Shown here: positions 54,799 to 63,486 of the stretch, piece by piece
How positions within the stretch are numbered: position 1 is the first letter of the stretch
How the letters are laid out: each line of letters starts with the position of its first letter
Origin: Chitinophagaceae bacterium
GTDB lineage: Bacteria > Bacteroidota > Bacteroidia > Chitinophagales > Chitinophagaceae
Assembly (NCBI GenBank): GCA_947446645.1
Contig: CANFHA010000002.1
Coordinates: 62,001-126,000 of the forward strand
DNA: 64,000 bases
Direction: 5' to 3'
Position numbers and translations under genes: made by a program
Notes under the pieces: model-generated
Told to the model about the DNA's origin: nothing
Seen by the model: the letters and a program-made list of their open reading frames with translations, nothing else
Database searches by the model: none

Positions 54799-56214
54799 AT
54801 GAAAACGATAAATTTACTATTTACTACGATACTGTCTTCGTTGTTTGCCGCTGATGCCGCTGCACAGTGCTCTGTGTTTTGTCATAATGCTGACCTGAGC
54901 AACATAAGCGATATGCGGGGGCTTAGCCTTAATGACGTACACAGAAATATGTCGATGCATATGCGCACATCTGCGGCAACTGCATCGAGAATAATTGCTC
55001 AGGCCGATCTGAGTAATAATGGTGCGTCATTTGTGTATACAGACTCTATAAAACTTAGCTACGTAGGCACTCATGGGGGCGATCTCAATCACCTCGGGCT
55101 GCAGTTGAAGTTTGACAGCGGTTATGTTTATGCCTACAACAGTGGAACGAGCAGCTGGGATTTGAATCTTTATTAATTCCAGACCTTTGATGCATCGGAC
55201 AGGCAGATAGCGACAGTTTCCCAAACATGGCATTCGTCTACAAGTACCTATGTAAATTCGGCCGAGAACCTATATAACTGGGCTGGCGCAAATCTGCAGT
55301 TTTATGTGTACCAGCAGTGGGACTCAGCAAGTAGTGCATGGGTGAACAGAGATAAATACCTGTATAGTTATGACGGAGCTGATAATATTATATCAGAGGT
55401 GCACCAGGTGTGGAACACTGCGACAAGTGCATGGGATAATGATTACCAGTATAACTACACCTATAACGTAAATAACAAAGTGACCATGGAGGCAGACCAA
55501 ACATGGAGTGCGGGTGCATGGCTGAACCAAACGCAAACGACCTATACTTATGACGCGACTAACAATTTTGTGCTGACCGAGATATATCATAGCTGGAACT
55601 CCGGTACCAGCAGCTGGGATGTCACGGGTAAGAAGGTGAATACATACGATGCATCCAACAACAAGCTCACGGCCCTGATCCAGGAGTGGACCGCAGGTAC
55701 ATGGCAGAACTACTCTCTTTCGACCTACAGCAGTTTTGTAACGCAACTGCCGCAAACGGAAATATACCAGATGTGGAATACAACCACATTGGGTTTTGAT
55801 AATGCGACCAAGTATACCTACACCTATAACGACGCGAACCAGCTTACCAACCAGGTAAGCCAGACGTGGAACATAGGCGGCTTCTGGCAGAACTCAACAG
55901 CTGACCGGGAGAGCAGGTTTTACTACGAACCCTACACTACCGGGGTAAATAACCTGGCTAACAATGAGAACTCCCTGATTCTTTATCCTGTGCCTGCGAC
56001 CGACAGGATACATATAGATCTGCAGTGGGGACAAATACAGCCTTTCACGGTATGGATATACAATGTGCAGGGTATTATCATTGATAAGTGGGAGGTGCCT
56101 GCAACAGCCTCTTATTATGACGATGTACCGCTTAATCTTCCTACAGGTAATTATTTCATGAGATTCAGCGGGGTAACGGGGAACATTGTACAACAATTCC
56201 TGGTAGCCAGGTAG
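54799..56214 (+). pseudogene. T9SS-sorted repeat surface protein, split by an in-frame TAA
   Basis: One reading frame of 472 codons with TAA at 55174-55176, between NLY and FQTFDASDRQIATVSQTW, which continue the repeats in the same frame. The front has a signal peptide (ending AAAQ). The body is built of repeats of about 35 residues of the form Q-x-W-N-x-x-T-x-x-W-x-N-x-x-Y-x-Y-T-Y-D. The last 80 residues (LILYPVPATDRIHIDL to GNIVQQFLVAR) are a type IX secretion C-terminal sorting domain. Exported, surface-attached protein of unknown role. The stop separates the signal peptide from the sorting domain, so no secreted product would result. Either a real nonsense change or an error. Confidence 0.85.
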
Positions 56215-56238
56215 CATAACTACTTGTGTATAATTGTC

Positions 56239-56270
56239 AAAAAGAGAAGGCTTAGCGGCCTTCTCTTTTT
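56239..56270 (+). terminator. Terminator after the T9SS gene
   Basis: A perfect 13-base stem (56239-56251 with 56258-56270) with a 6-base TTAGCG loop ends in a T7 run. Strong intrinsic terminator. Confidence 0.92.
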
Positions 56271-56340
56271 TTATCAGCTATTTACGTGTTTTTGAAAATA
56301 AATTATTTGTTTAAAATTACCCAAGGTTTGTCTTTATTAT

Positions 56341-56348
56341 TATATTTG
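56341..56348 (+). promoter_or_regulatory. Putative -7 box before the 56357 gene
   Basis: TATATTTG fits TAnnTTTG and ends eight bases before the ATG at 56357, again leaving almost no leader. TTTG elements nearby are at wrong spacings. Confidence 0.45.
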
Positions 56349-56356
56349 TTGTACAC

Positions 56357-56899
56357 ATGCTAAAGATTTCCTTCAAAGTAGCTGCCATCACGCTTTTCTG
56401 CACTATGGCTTCTCGTAACTCTGCGTTCGCGCAAGCCACACCGCAGGCGAGAACCGCTGTTGTAAAGGAAGCCAACTATACCATTGAGTTTAAGATGCTG
56501 CGACCCGAAATAAATCTGACGGGTGAGAACAGTAATATCATATTTACGGTAACCGTTGTAAACCATGGCAATCAACCGGTTGATTTTGGATATGCGATAG
56601 ATTATGGGTATAAGAAATTTCATAGCCACGACTTTTACCTGGAAGCTGTGGATATGGAGGGGAATCGTGTAGATATAGATGGAGAGGATGACAATGAGTT
56701 TACCTACGATCCGCCGGATGATAACACGAAAAATGTAAATAAGATCGTGCAGAAGATCAATTCCTCGGCTTATTATTTCCGGCCCGGAAAGTATAAACTC
56801 AGGTGGGTTTATGACCCGGCAGCCAACCGGTTCACCCCGGGAAGCGTAAAGATCAATCCTGTTTTCTCGAACTGGGATCTGCTGACGGTTTCGGAATAA
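56357..56899 (+). CDS. Secreted Ig-like-fold protein, unknown function
   Basis: 180 residues with a signal peptide (ITLFCTMASRNSAFAQ). The mature region has NIIFTVTVVNHGNQPVDFGY, a pattern of an immunoglobulin-like beta-sandwich, and Asp/Glu-rich loops (VDIDGEDDNEF). The C-terminal PGKYKLRWVYDP is the last strand pair. No family name can be given safely. It precedes rimM by 76 bases with its own probable promoter, so it is not clearly part of that operon. Confidence 0.65.
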   Translation: MLKISFKVAAITLFCTMASRNSAFAQATPQARTAVVKEANYTIEFKMLRPEINLTGENSNIIFTVTVVNHGNQPVDFGYAIDYGYKKFHSHDFYLEAVDMEGNRVDIDGEDDNEFTYDPPDDNTKNVNKIVQKINSSAYYFRPGKYKLRWVYDPAANRFTPGSVKINPVFSNWDLLTVSE

Positions 56900-56961
56900 A
56901 TGCTGCTTTTCCTGGCTTTTCCCTGTCTTAGGCAAAGTGAGGGGTTATGCCTGTGGTGTTA

Positions 56962-56969
56962 TACCTTTG
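56962..56969 (+). promoter_or_regulatory. Putative -7 box of rimM
   Basis: TACCTTTG fits TAnnTTTG and ends six bases before ATG 56976. This supports the inner start over the 56937 start and implies a leaderless or near-leaderless message. No -33 TTG is seen. Confidence 0.5.
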
Positions 56970-56975
56970 CCGCAA

Positions 56976-57488
56976 ATGATACGCGTAGGAAAAATTGTGG
57001 CGACCCATGGTCTTAATGGTGCCCTTATACTCACACATATAGTAGGCAATTCTAAATGGCTGAAACCGGAGCAGGTGCTGCTGGTGGAAATGCAGAAGGG
57101 TAGTCATATTCCGTATTTTGTTTCTCAGTGCAAGGCAAATAATGACGCTGAATACATAATAAATGTAGAGGATGTAGACAGAATAGAGGTGGCTAAAAAG
57201 CTGGTAACGAGGCATGTGTATGTAGATGAGGCGATATTGGCTGATTATGCGAAGCAGTCACCACTGCTGTGGATCGGCTTTTCTATAGTAGATAAAAGCA
57301 AAGGGATACTGGGAAATGTTGAAGATGTTTCACGCACTGGTTTTCAGTGGCTGGCCAAAATTACTTACAGTGGTGCAGAGGTACTAATACCACTTATTGA
57401 TCAGTTCATAGAAAAGGTAGACATAAAAACAAGGACAATAAATGTGAACTTACCTGATGGGCTGCTTGAAGTATACCTTGGTAGTTAG
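56976..57488 (+). CDS. rimM: Ribosome maturation factor RimM
   Basis: 170 residues from ATG 56976, the natural RimM start ([19 protein letters not shown]); the frame allows 13 more codons to 56937. RimM N-domain about 1-85 is followed by a PRC-barrel (about 95-165, [16 protein letters not shown] and [14 protein letters not shown]). It aids 30S subunit maturation through S19. The normal neighbour rpsP is not upstream here; trmD and rplS follow in the classical order. Confidence 0.92.
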   Translation: MIRVGKIVATHGLNGALILTHIVGNSKWLKPEQVLLVEMQKGSHIPYFVSQCKANNDAEYIINVEDVDRIEVAKKLVTRHVYVDEAILADYAKQSPLLWIGFSIVDKSKGILGNVEDVSRTGFQWLAKITYSGAEVLIPLIDQFIEKVDIKTRTINVNLPDGLLEVYLGS

Positions 57489-57559
57489 GCACTTATGGCT
57501 TGCCAGGTAGTGGCAAGCCGGGTTTAATTGATTTTTTACTTTTGAATTTTATTTTACAA

Positions 57560-58249
57560 ATGCGGATCGATATTATAACGGTGTTGCCCGAGTTATTGGA
57601 AAGCCCTTTTAATCATTCTATAATGAAGAGGGCTAAAGCTAAGGGCTTGCTGGAAGTGCACCTGCATAACCTGCGCGACCATACGCCATATAAGCAGGGC
57701 CAGGTAGACGACTACCAGTTTGGGGGTGGGGCAGGGATGGTGATGATGCCTGAGCCGCTGGCCATATTGATAGAGCTACTACAGAAGGAGCGAAGGTATG
57801 ATGAAATTATTTTCATGACGCCCGATGGAAAGTTGTATGACCAGAAAACGTCAAACACACTCTCCCTGAAGGAAAATGTGATCATTATATGCGGACACTA
57901 CAAAGGAATAGATGACCGGATACGACAGCATTTTGTGACTATGGAAATATCTATAGGCGATTATGTGCTGAGTGGTGGGGAGTTGGCCGCTGCGGTAGTG
58001 GTAGACTCTGTGGGGCGACTGATACCTGGTGTACTCAATGATGAGACCTCGGCATTGTTTGACTCGTTCCAGGACGGAATGCTGGCACCGCCGGTATATA
58101 CCCGCCCGGCCGACTTCAGGGGATGGAAGGTACCGGAGATACTTATAAGCGGCGACCCAAAGAAAGTGGATGCCTGGCGGCATGAAGAATCGCTGAAAAG
58201 AACGGCGGAACGCAGGCCAGGATTATTAAATGACGATGTGCAGGAATAA
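57560..58249 (+). CDS. trmD: tRNA (guanine37-N1)-methyltransferase
   Basis: 229 residues from ATG 57560 ([17 protein letters not shown]); an open frame extends to 57500 but the family N-terminus fits the inner start. TrmD methylates G37 next to the anticodon and prevents frameshifting. Signatures are [18 protein letters not shown], the knotted SAM-binding [18 protein letters not shown] and [17 protein letters not shown]. It follows rimM by 71 bases and is followed by rplS. The stop TAA lies inside a 15-base direct repeat. Confidence 0.95.
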   Translation: MRIDIITVLPELLESPFNHSIMKRAKAKGLLEVHLHNLRDHTPYKQGQVDDYQFGGGAGMVMMPEPLAILIELLQKERRYDEIIFMTPDGKLYDQKTSNTLSLKENVIIICGHYKGIDDRIRQHFVTMEISIGDYVLSGGELAAAVVVDSVGRLIPGVLNDETSALFDSFQDGMLAPPVYTRPADFRGWKVPEILISGDPKKVDAWRHEESLKRTAERRPGLLNDDVQE

Positions 58250-58281
58250 AAGATAAAATTTTTGCGTAAAAGATAAAATTT
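58247..58281 (+). repeat. 15-base direct repeat spanning the trmD stop
   Basis: TAAAAGATAAAATTT occurs at 58247-58261 and again at 58267-58281, 20 bases apart start to start. The first copy includes the trmD stop codon and leads directly into the rplS -33 element. Confidence 0.65.
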
Positions 58282-58293
58282 ATGTTACCTTTG
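58261..58293 (+). promoter_or_regulatory. Bacteroidetes-type promoter of rplS
   Basis: TTTG at 58261-58264 and TACCTTTG at 58286-58293 are separated by 21 bases. The rplS start is 22 bases downstream of the -7 box. It gives the ribosomal protein its own promoter inside the rimM-trmD-rplS series. Confidence 0.7.
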
Positions 58294-58314
58294 CAGTCCG
58301 AAAAATAATAACAA

Positions 58315-58710
58315 ATGGAAGCAGTAGCGTTTATACACGAACAACTTACCGGAAAGAAAGATTATCCCAAGTTTAAAGCTGGAGATAACGTCACGGTTAA
58401 CTATAAAATTGTCGAGGGTAATAAAGAGCGTATCCAGTCATTCAAAGGCGATGTTTTAAAGCGCCAGGGTACAGGAGCTACGCAGACTTTTACTGTTCGT
58501 AAAATGTCTGACGGAGTTGGTGTGGAGCGTCTGTTCCCGCTATTCTCGCCAAACATCGAGTCTATAATACTGAACAAGTCGGGCCGTGTACGCCGTGCTA
58601 AGCTGTTCTATCTCCGTGAGCGTCAGGGTAAATCTGCACGTATCAAGGAAAAGAAACAAATACACGCTTCTGCAAAGCCGGGTAAGGCCGCGAAAGCAGT
58701 TAAGGCTTAG
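58315..58710 (+). CDS. rplS: 50S ribosomal protein L19
   Basis: 131 residues. L19 signatures are PKFKAGDNVTVNYKIVEGNK, ERIQSFKGDVLKRQGTG and the C-terminal VRRAKLFYLRERQGKSARIKEK. It sits at the 30S-50S interface. A Lys/Ala-rich tail (HASAKPGKAAKAVKA) extends the protein beyond the usual bacterial end by about fifteen residues. It follows trmD as in many bacteria. Confidence 0.97.
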   Translation: MEAVAFIHEQLTGKKDYPKFKAGDNVTVNYKIVEGNKERIQSFKGDVLKRQGTGATQTFTVRKMSDGVGVERLFPLFSPNIESIILNKSGRVRRAKLFYLRERQGKSARIKEKKQIHASAKPGKAAKAVKA

Positions 58711-58728
58711 TAATAAAATATACTATTT

Positions 58729-58764
58729 AGTAAAGGATACACATTGTGTATCCTTTACTGTTTT
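58729..58764 (+). terminator. Terminator after rplS
   Basis: A perfect 15-base palindrome (58729-58743 with 58745-58759), GTAAAGGATACACA-type arms, is followed by TGTTTTG. It ends the ribosomal unit. Confidence 0.85.
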
Positions 58765-58794
58765 GTCATGTAGCGAAGTCAATGTTTTCCCGCC

Positions 58795-58802
58795 TATATT
58801 TG
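58795..58802 (+). promoter_or_regulatory. Putative -7 box of the PhzF gene
   Basis: TATATTTG fits TAnnTTTG, 20 bases before ATG 58823, and supports that start. TTTG at 58762-58765 is 29 bases away, too far for the usual spacing. Confidence 0.45.
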
Positions 58803-58822
58803 CGTCCTATAGTTCTGAAGAT

Positions 58823-59617
58823 ATGAAAATAACAATGTTCCAGGTTGATGCATTTACAGAGAAGCTTTTTGGTGGTAACCCGGCTGCGGTATGCCAGCTG
58901 GACAAGTGGCTGACCGAAACCCAGATGCAGGCCATAGCTGCTGAAAACAATCTTGCGGAAACGGCGTTTATTATTCCGGCAGACGGAGGGTACGAGATAA
59001 GATGGTTTACGCCAACAGTGGAGGTGGAGCTGTGCGGGCATGCAACATTGGCATCAGCACATGTTATCTTTAATTACCTGGGCCATATGGAGGGCGAAAT
59101 CCTCTTTTCCTCGCGCCTCAGTGGCATGCTGAAAGTGAATAAGGAAGGAAAACGGCTAACATTGGATTTTCCGTCAGATAGATTTGAAAAGGTGCCTGCA
59201 CCGGCGGCCCTGAAGCAGGGCCTTGGGATAGAACCAATGGAAACCTACAAGGGTAAGACCGACTATATGGCCATATTACCCTCTGAGCAGGCCGTGGCTG
59301 GACTGAAGCCGGATTTCGCAGTACTCAATACGCTTACGGATTGCCGTGGAATAATTGTTACGGCAGAAGGCACGGATGTGGATTTCGTCTCCCGCTTCTT
59401 TGGGCCTCAGTCGGGCGTAAATGAAGACCCTGTTACTGGGTCGGCACATACAACCCTGACACCATACTGGGCTAAGACGCTAGGTAAGAATGACCTTACT
59501 GCCATGCAGCTGTCGGACCGAAAAGGGCATCTTTGGTGCAAGTATAATGGAAGCCGGGTATACATAAGCGGACATGCAGTTACCTATATGCACGCTGAAA
59601 TAGAACTGCCTGATTAG
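58823..59617 (+). CDS. PhzF-family isomerase/epimerase-like protein
   Basis: 264 residues from ATG 58823 (MKITMFQVDAFTEKLFGGNPAAVC), the usual PhzF start; the open frame continues into rplS upstream but that part is not protein-like. Landmarks are the catalytic Glu in NNLAETAFII, RWFTPTVEVELCGHATLASAHV, and the C-terminal FFGPQSGVNEDPVTGSAHTTL. It is a diaminopimelate-epimerase fold enzyme that isomerises small acids; PhzF of phenazine synthesis is one member, but no phenazine genes occur here. Confidence 0.92.
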   Translation: MKITMFQVDAFTEKLFGGNPAAVCQLDKWLTETQMQAIAAENNLAETAFIIPADGGYEIRWFTPTVEVELCGHATLASAHVIFNYLGHMEGEILFSSRLSGMLKVNKEGKRLTLDFPSDRFEKVPAPAALKQGLGIEPMETYKGKTDYMAILPSEQAVAGLKPDFAVLNTLTDCRGIIVTAEGTDVDFVSRFFGPQSGVNEDPVTGSAHTTLTPYWAKTLGKNDLTAMQLSDRKGHLWCKYNGSRVYISGHAVTYMHAEIELPD

Positions 59618-59638
59618 GCTGCCTGCAGATTTTATACA

Positions 59639-61318
59639 TTACTCAAAGGTGATCCAGGCAATGCGCGTTTGCTTATCCCTGCCCGTACGTTCTACGATCA
59701 TCGTAGCGTAGGTGCTCATATCCTTATTGAAATCAGATGCGGCTATATAGCAGAAGGTTGATTGTTTTTCTCCCGGGTCGCCAAACAGGAAGAATTTCTC
59801 GATACTAGTATTCCCCAGTTTAAAACAAATGGTGTTTGACTCAGAGACAGAACTCATGGTCTTACGCTTGGGCTCGTCTTCTCCTTTTTCATAATTGGAA
59901 GGAGGGTCATTAAATATTACATAACGGCCTTTTGACGCGTTGATATAGTCGAACGACATAAATTGGTTTACATTTCCCTTTATAAGGCCATATTGGGGTG
60001 CTGACTGGTATACGCCTTTAGCGCGACCATTTACATATAATTTAGGAAGTATGCCCTGCATCATCTGCTTTTTGTTGATAGCGTAACCATGCATTTCAGT
60101 ACCATCATCTGACAGCTCCGAAACACCTATACCACCAACATAAGTCTTTTGCGAAACAATGGCGCCATACTGGTTGGTAGTTGTTTCCGTAGTGTTTTCT
60201 TCCATGAGCACAGTGGTGGTGTTGTCTTTATTGATCACCATTTGTTGTACAATACCGGAGTAGTCGTAGTCTGCATCAATGTTTTTATGTACGTAGTCTA
60301 CTACCTGCTGAGCTGCCAGGGGCTTTACTGCAGTAACCTGCAGTGTTTCCGGGTCTATAAAGGAGAGGAGGGTAGCATAATAGCTGGTGGTTTTTCCAGA
60401 AAAAAAGCCGTGTTTTTTTCCCGTGAGCGACAATGTGAGCAACTGTATTTTATTAGCCGCGTGATTGTAAAGCATAATAGACTTGGTATCATCAAAGTCC
60501 TCTGAAAAATCGAGCAACTTGTGGCCGAATTCTTTTTGCCCTACGTCCATTCTGGAAACAATTACCCGTGCTGCTGAGTCATCGGCGCCAGATTTTCCGT
60601 TGTGGCCATAAGTCGCTACGTAGATACGCTTGCTGCCGTCTACTACCGCACCTATATAGCGCAGGTATTTAAAGGCTTCGTTTGGTGATTCATAAAAAGC
60701 ATCGTTTAGGATCTTATGGGTGCCATCGTAATGAACTACCCTTATACGCTCGCTGCGATCATGGGCAAAACCATTAAAAAAGATGGCCGCGTAGCAATCT
60801 GATTCGGGATCTTTTTCCACGATGATATCATTAGGATCAGCATGACCATAAACAATTGCCCAGCCACCGAAGGGCACGTCTTTTGGCAGGCTACCCAATA
60901 CTTCTTCTTTTACCATTTCTCCAGTTGTTGCATTTATCCTCAGGCGGTAAAGGGTAGGCTGGTGTTCAGACTGTTGTGCGAGAAATATGACTGGTTCGCC
61001 GTTGATCTCGTATAATCCGGCAATCTTTGAGATCTTTAGTTTTTTTACATCCCACAGTTCGCTAGTGAGCATTTTGCGGGAAATTTCCTTGCGGGCCTTA
61101 TCATATACTACAACCTCTATTCCTTCTTTACTTTCGGCGTGAAAGAGAAATGTGTTGCCGTTCTTAAGCTGTATCAGTTTATTCCATCCATAATCGGGTT
61201 CGTCGAAAGCAGCACTTTTTTCGATGTGAAATTGCTGCGCAAACGAAGATGTGGTACCCAAAGCAGAACAGCAGAAAATGGCTATTGCAGTCGCATATTG
61301 GCGGAGATGTCTTGTCAT
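59639..61318 (-). CDS. Large secreted protein, unknown function
   Basis: 559 residues from ATG 61318, chosen because the signal peptide (ATAIAIFCCSALGTTSSFAQ) starts there; the frame runs to 61375. The mature part is beta-rich throughout with strand pairs such as NGEPVIFLAQQSEHQPTLYRL, consistent with a propeller-like exoprotein, but I cannot identify a repeat or a family. It ends 22 bases from PhzF, convergent. A terminator of fabH lies across its upstream region. Confidence 0.65.
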   Translation of the reverse strand: MTRHLRQYATAIAIFCCSALGTTSSFAQQFHIEKSAAFDEPDYGWNKLIQLKNGNTFLFHAESKEGIEVVVYDKARKEISRKMLTSELWDVKKLKISKIAGLYEINGEPVIFLAQQSEHQPTLYRLRINATTGEMVKEEVLGSLPKDVPFGGWAIVYGHADPNDIIVEKDPESDCYAAIFFNGFAHDRSERIRVVHYDGTHKILNDAFYESPNEAFKYLRYIGAVVDGSKRIYVATYGHNGKSGADDSAARVIVSRMDVGQKEFGHKLLDFSEDFDDTKSIMLYNHAANKIQLLTLSLTGKKHGFFSGKTTSYYATLLSFIDPETLQVTAVKPLAAQQVVDYVHKNIDADYDYSGIVQQMVINKDNTTTVLMEENTTETTTNQYGAIVSQKTYVGGIGVSELSDDGTEMHGYAINKKQMMQGILPKLYVNGRAKGVYQSAPQYGLIKGNVNQFMSFDYINASKGRYVIFNDPPSNYEKGEDEPKRKTMSSVSESNTICFKLGNTSIEKFFLFGDPGEKQSTFCYIAASDFNKDMSTYATMIVERTGRDKQTRIAWITFE

Positions 61319-61351
61319 TGGTGCGGTGTTTATTATTTTCGGGTGAAGATA

Positions 61352-61386
61352 AAAAAATAAGCCCGTACAATACAATTATACGGGCT
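61352..61386 (-). terminator. Terminator after fabH
   Basis: AGCCCGTA (61360-61367) pairs perfectly with 61379-61386 around an 11-base AT-rich loop; on the minus strand a TTATTTTTTT tract follows. It lies 21 bases beyond the fabH stop. Confidence 0.85.
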
Positions 61387-61407
61387 CGCTGTAAATGTAG
61401 TAAAAGA

Positions 61408-62397
61408 TTAATATGCCCACCTGATATAGGTGGCGCCCCATGTGAAACCTCCGCCGAAGGCTGCGAGTACGATGTTGTCTCCCTTCTTCAGCTTGATTTC
61501 CCACTCCCACAGGCATAATGGCAAGGTGCCATTGGTGGTATTGCCGTAGCGCTCAATGTTCATCATTACCTTTTCAGCAGGCAGGTTCATGCGATCTGCG
61601 GTGGCAGTTATGATTCGCTTATTTGCCTGGTGCGGTACCAGCCAGGCAACGTTTTCTGCTGTTAAGTTGTTGCGGGCCATAATGTCGGCAGCAACATCAG
61701 CCATGTTCTTTACTGCGAATTTGAACACTGCCTGACCTTCCTGGTAAACAAAATGTTCCTTATTCATTACTGTCTCCATGGTGGCTGGCTTCACTGATCC
61801 TCCTGCTTTCTGGTGGAGGTATATGCGGCCACTACCATCTGTCTTTAAAATAGAGTCAATAATACCATAACCTTCAGTATCAGGCTCCAGCAGCACACAA
61901 CCGCCACCATCACCAAAAATGATAGACGTTTTACGGTCTTCATAATTCATGATTGAGCTCATTTTATCTACACCTATTACCAGTACCTTTTTGTGCCTCC
62001 CTGTTTCTATGAACTGCGAACCTATGGTGAGCGCATATATGAAACCGCTGCAGGCTGCGTTTACGTCGTAACCCCATGCGTTGGTCATGCCTGCTTTGTC
62101 GCAGATCACGTTCGCTGTAGCCGGAAATTGCATATCCGGGGTCGTGGTGGCGCAAACGACCATTTCTATTTCTTTGGGATCTATCCCTTTCTTTTCCAGC
62201 AGATTTTTTACCGCCTCCACTGCAATATCGCTACTGCCTTTGCCTTCTCCCTTCAGAATCCTTCTTTCCTTAATACCGGTGCGGGATTGTATCCATTCAT
62301 CGGTAGTGTCCATCATTTTTTCGAGCTCCGCATTAGTGAGCCGGTATTCGGGTACATAGCCGCCAACAGCTGTTATAGCAGCATGAATTTTCTGCAT
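61408..62397 (-). CDS. fabH: 3-oxoacyl-ACP synthase III (KAS III)
   Basis: 329 residues. The catalytic triad is visible: Cys116 in DVNAACSGFIYAL, His256 in VPHQANKR and Asn286 in ERYGNTTNGTLPL. It condenses acetyl-CoA (or branched acyl-CoA) with malonyl-ACP to start fatty-acid synthesis. TTDEWIQSRTGIKERR is the KAS III N-terminal signature. The next gene upstream on the same strand is fabG, 102 bases away, so the two likely form one unit. The usual plsX/rpmF neighbours are not here. Confidence 0.96.
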   Translation of the reverse strand: MQKIHAAITAVGGYVPEYRLTNAELEKMMDTTDEWIQSRTGIKERRILKGEGKGSSDIAVEAVKNLLEKKGIDPKEIEMVVCATTTPDMQFPATANVICDKAGMTNAWGYDVNAACSGFIYALTIGSQFIETGRHKKVLVIGVDKMSSIMNYEDRKTSIIFGDGGGCVLLEPDTEGYGIIDSILKTDGSGRIYLHQKAGGSVKPATMETVMNKEHFVYQEGQAVFKFAVKNMADVAADIMARNNLTAENVAWLVPHQANKRIITATADRMNLPAEKVMMNIERYGNTTNGTLPLCLWEWEIKLKKGDNIVLAAFGGGFTWGATYIRWAY

Positions 62398-62499
62398 TTA
62401 TTTTTATTTAGTGCGTAAAGTTAGTTAAATATTAAATTTCAAATTTGAGGAAGGGTGTGGTAAGTGCTTTTGTTGTGTACGACGACGCATAAAAGCTTG

Positions 62500-63246
62500 C
62501 TAAGTGCTCATGCCGCCACATATACTCAGTACCTGGCCGGTCATGTACTTACTCATATCGCAGGCGAGGAAGAGAGCCGTGTCAGCCACTTCTTCCGGCT
62601 TGCCGAAACGACCGAGCGGTATTTTCTCAAACCATTTTTCTGCACCGCCATCTTTCAGGTAGTGCGTCATGTCTGTTTCTATAAATCCGGGGGCTATTAC
62701 ATTGCAGCGGATATTACGGCTGCCTATTTCCTGGGCTATACTCTTTGTAAAACCTATGATGCCCGCCTTACTGGCTGCATAAGCACTCTGGCCGGCATTG
62801 CCTTTTACACCCACAATGGAACTAAGGTTGATGATACTGCCGGAACGGGCTTTCATCATGGGGCGCATTACCTGCTTGGTGAGATTAAATACACTCTTAA
62901 GGTTGGCCTGCATTACGTCATCCCACTGCTCGGGTGTGAGACGCAGCAACAGATTGTCTTTGCTGATGCCTGCATTGTTTACGCAAATGTCTATTGTCCC
63001 GAACTCCTTTACTACGTCAGCAGCCAGCTGCTCTGCGGCTTTAAAATCGCCGGCATCGCTTTTATATCCTTTTGCTTTTACGCCCATACCTGCAAGGCGC
63101 TCTTCCAGTGCCTTCGCACGCTCTTCAGAAGAGAGGTAAGTGAATGCTAAATTAGCGCCATGCTCGGCAAATTTTACTGCAATGGCTTCACCTATTCCCC
63201 TGCTGGCACCAGTAACAAGCGCCACCTTATTTTCGAGCAGTTTCAT
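62500..63246 (-). CDS. fabG: 3-oxoacyl-ACP reductase
   Basis: 248 residues, classical short-chain dehydrogenase. The NADPH motif TGASRGIGEA is at 12-21, NNAG at 90-93, and the Ser143-Tyr156-Lys160 triad lies in LSSIVGVKGNAGQSAYAASK. It reduces 3-oxoacyl-ACP in fatty-acid elongation. IQEIGSRNIRCNVIAPGFIETDM follows the triad in the usual order. It lies upstream of fabH on the same strand. FabG-type reductases of other pathways look alike, so the call leans on the neighbour. Confidence 0.92.
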   Translation of the reverse strand: MKLLENKVALVTGASRGIGEAIAVKFAEHGANLAFTYLSSEERAKALEERLAGMGVKAKGYKSDAGDFKAAEQLAADVVKEFGTIDICVNNAGISKDNLLLRLTPEQWDDVMQANLKSVFNLTKQVMRPMMKARSGSIINLSSIVGVKGNAGQSAYAASKAGIIGFTKSIAQEIGSRNIRCNVIAPGFIETDMTHYLKDGGAEKWFEKIPLGRFGKPEEVADTALFLACDMSKYMTGQVLSICGGMST

Positions 63247-63486
63247 GTTGTTGATTTTGGACTGCTAAAGTAATCATTGCTAAGCAGTGTCGTTTAAGAT
63301 TATTTAAAAAAATATTTTATTGTGGGAGTTGCAGCGAAATTGGAATTCCATCGCAAGTCTGAAGCTTGCATTAATGGATCTAACATTTTTGAAAGAAAGT
63401 ATTGTGGCGCTGACGTGCGCCAACAAAAATCCACCAGCTACCTGCAGGTGGATTCTCGTAATCAGAGGCCAGTTATGTTCTGAAAC
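63247..63486. other. 240-base spacer between fabG and ornithine aminotransferase
   Basis: It contains no supported gene. On the minus strand toward fabG TACTTTAG resembles a degenerate -7 box about 25 bases from the fabG start. The terminator of the aminotransferase gene lies at its other end. Confidence 0.4.
63424..63454 (-). terminator. Terminator after ornithine aminotransferase
   Basis: AATCCACC (63428-63435) pairs with GGTGGATT (63447-63454); on the minus strand the stem is followed by TTTTTG. It lies 32 bases past the stop. Confidence 0.75.
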
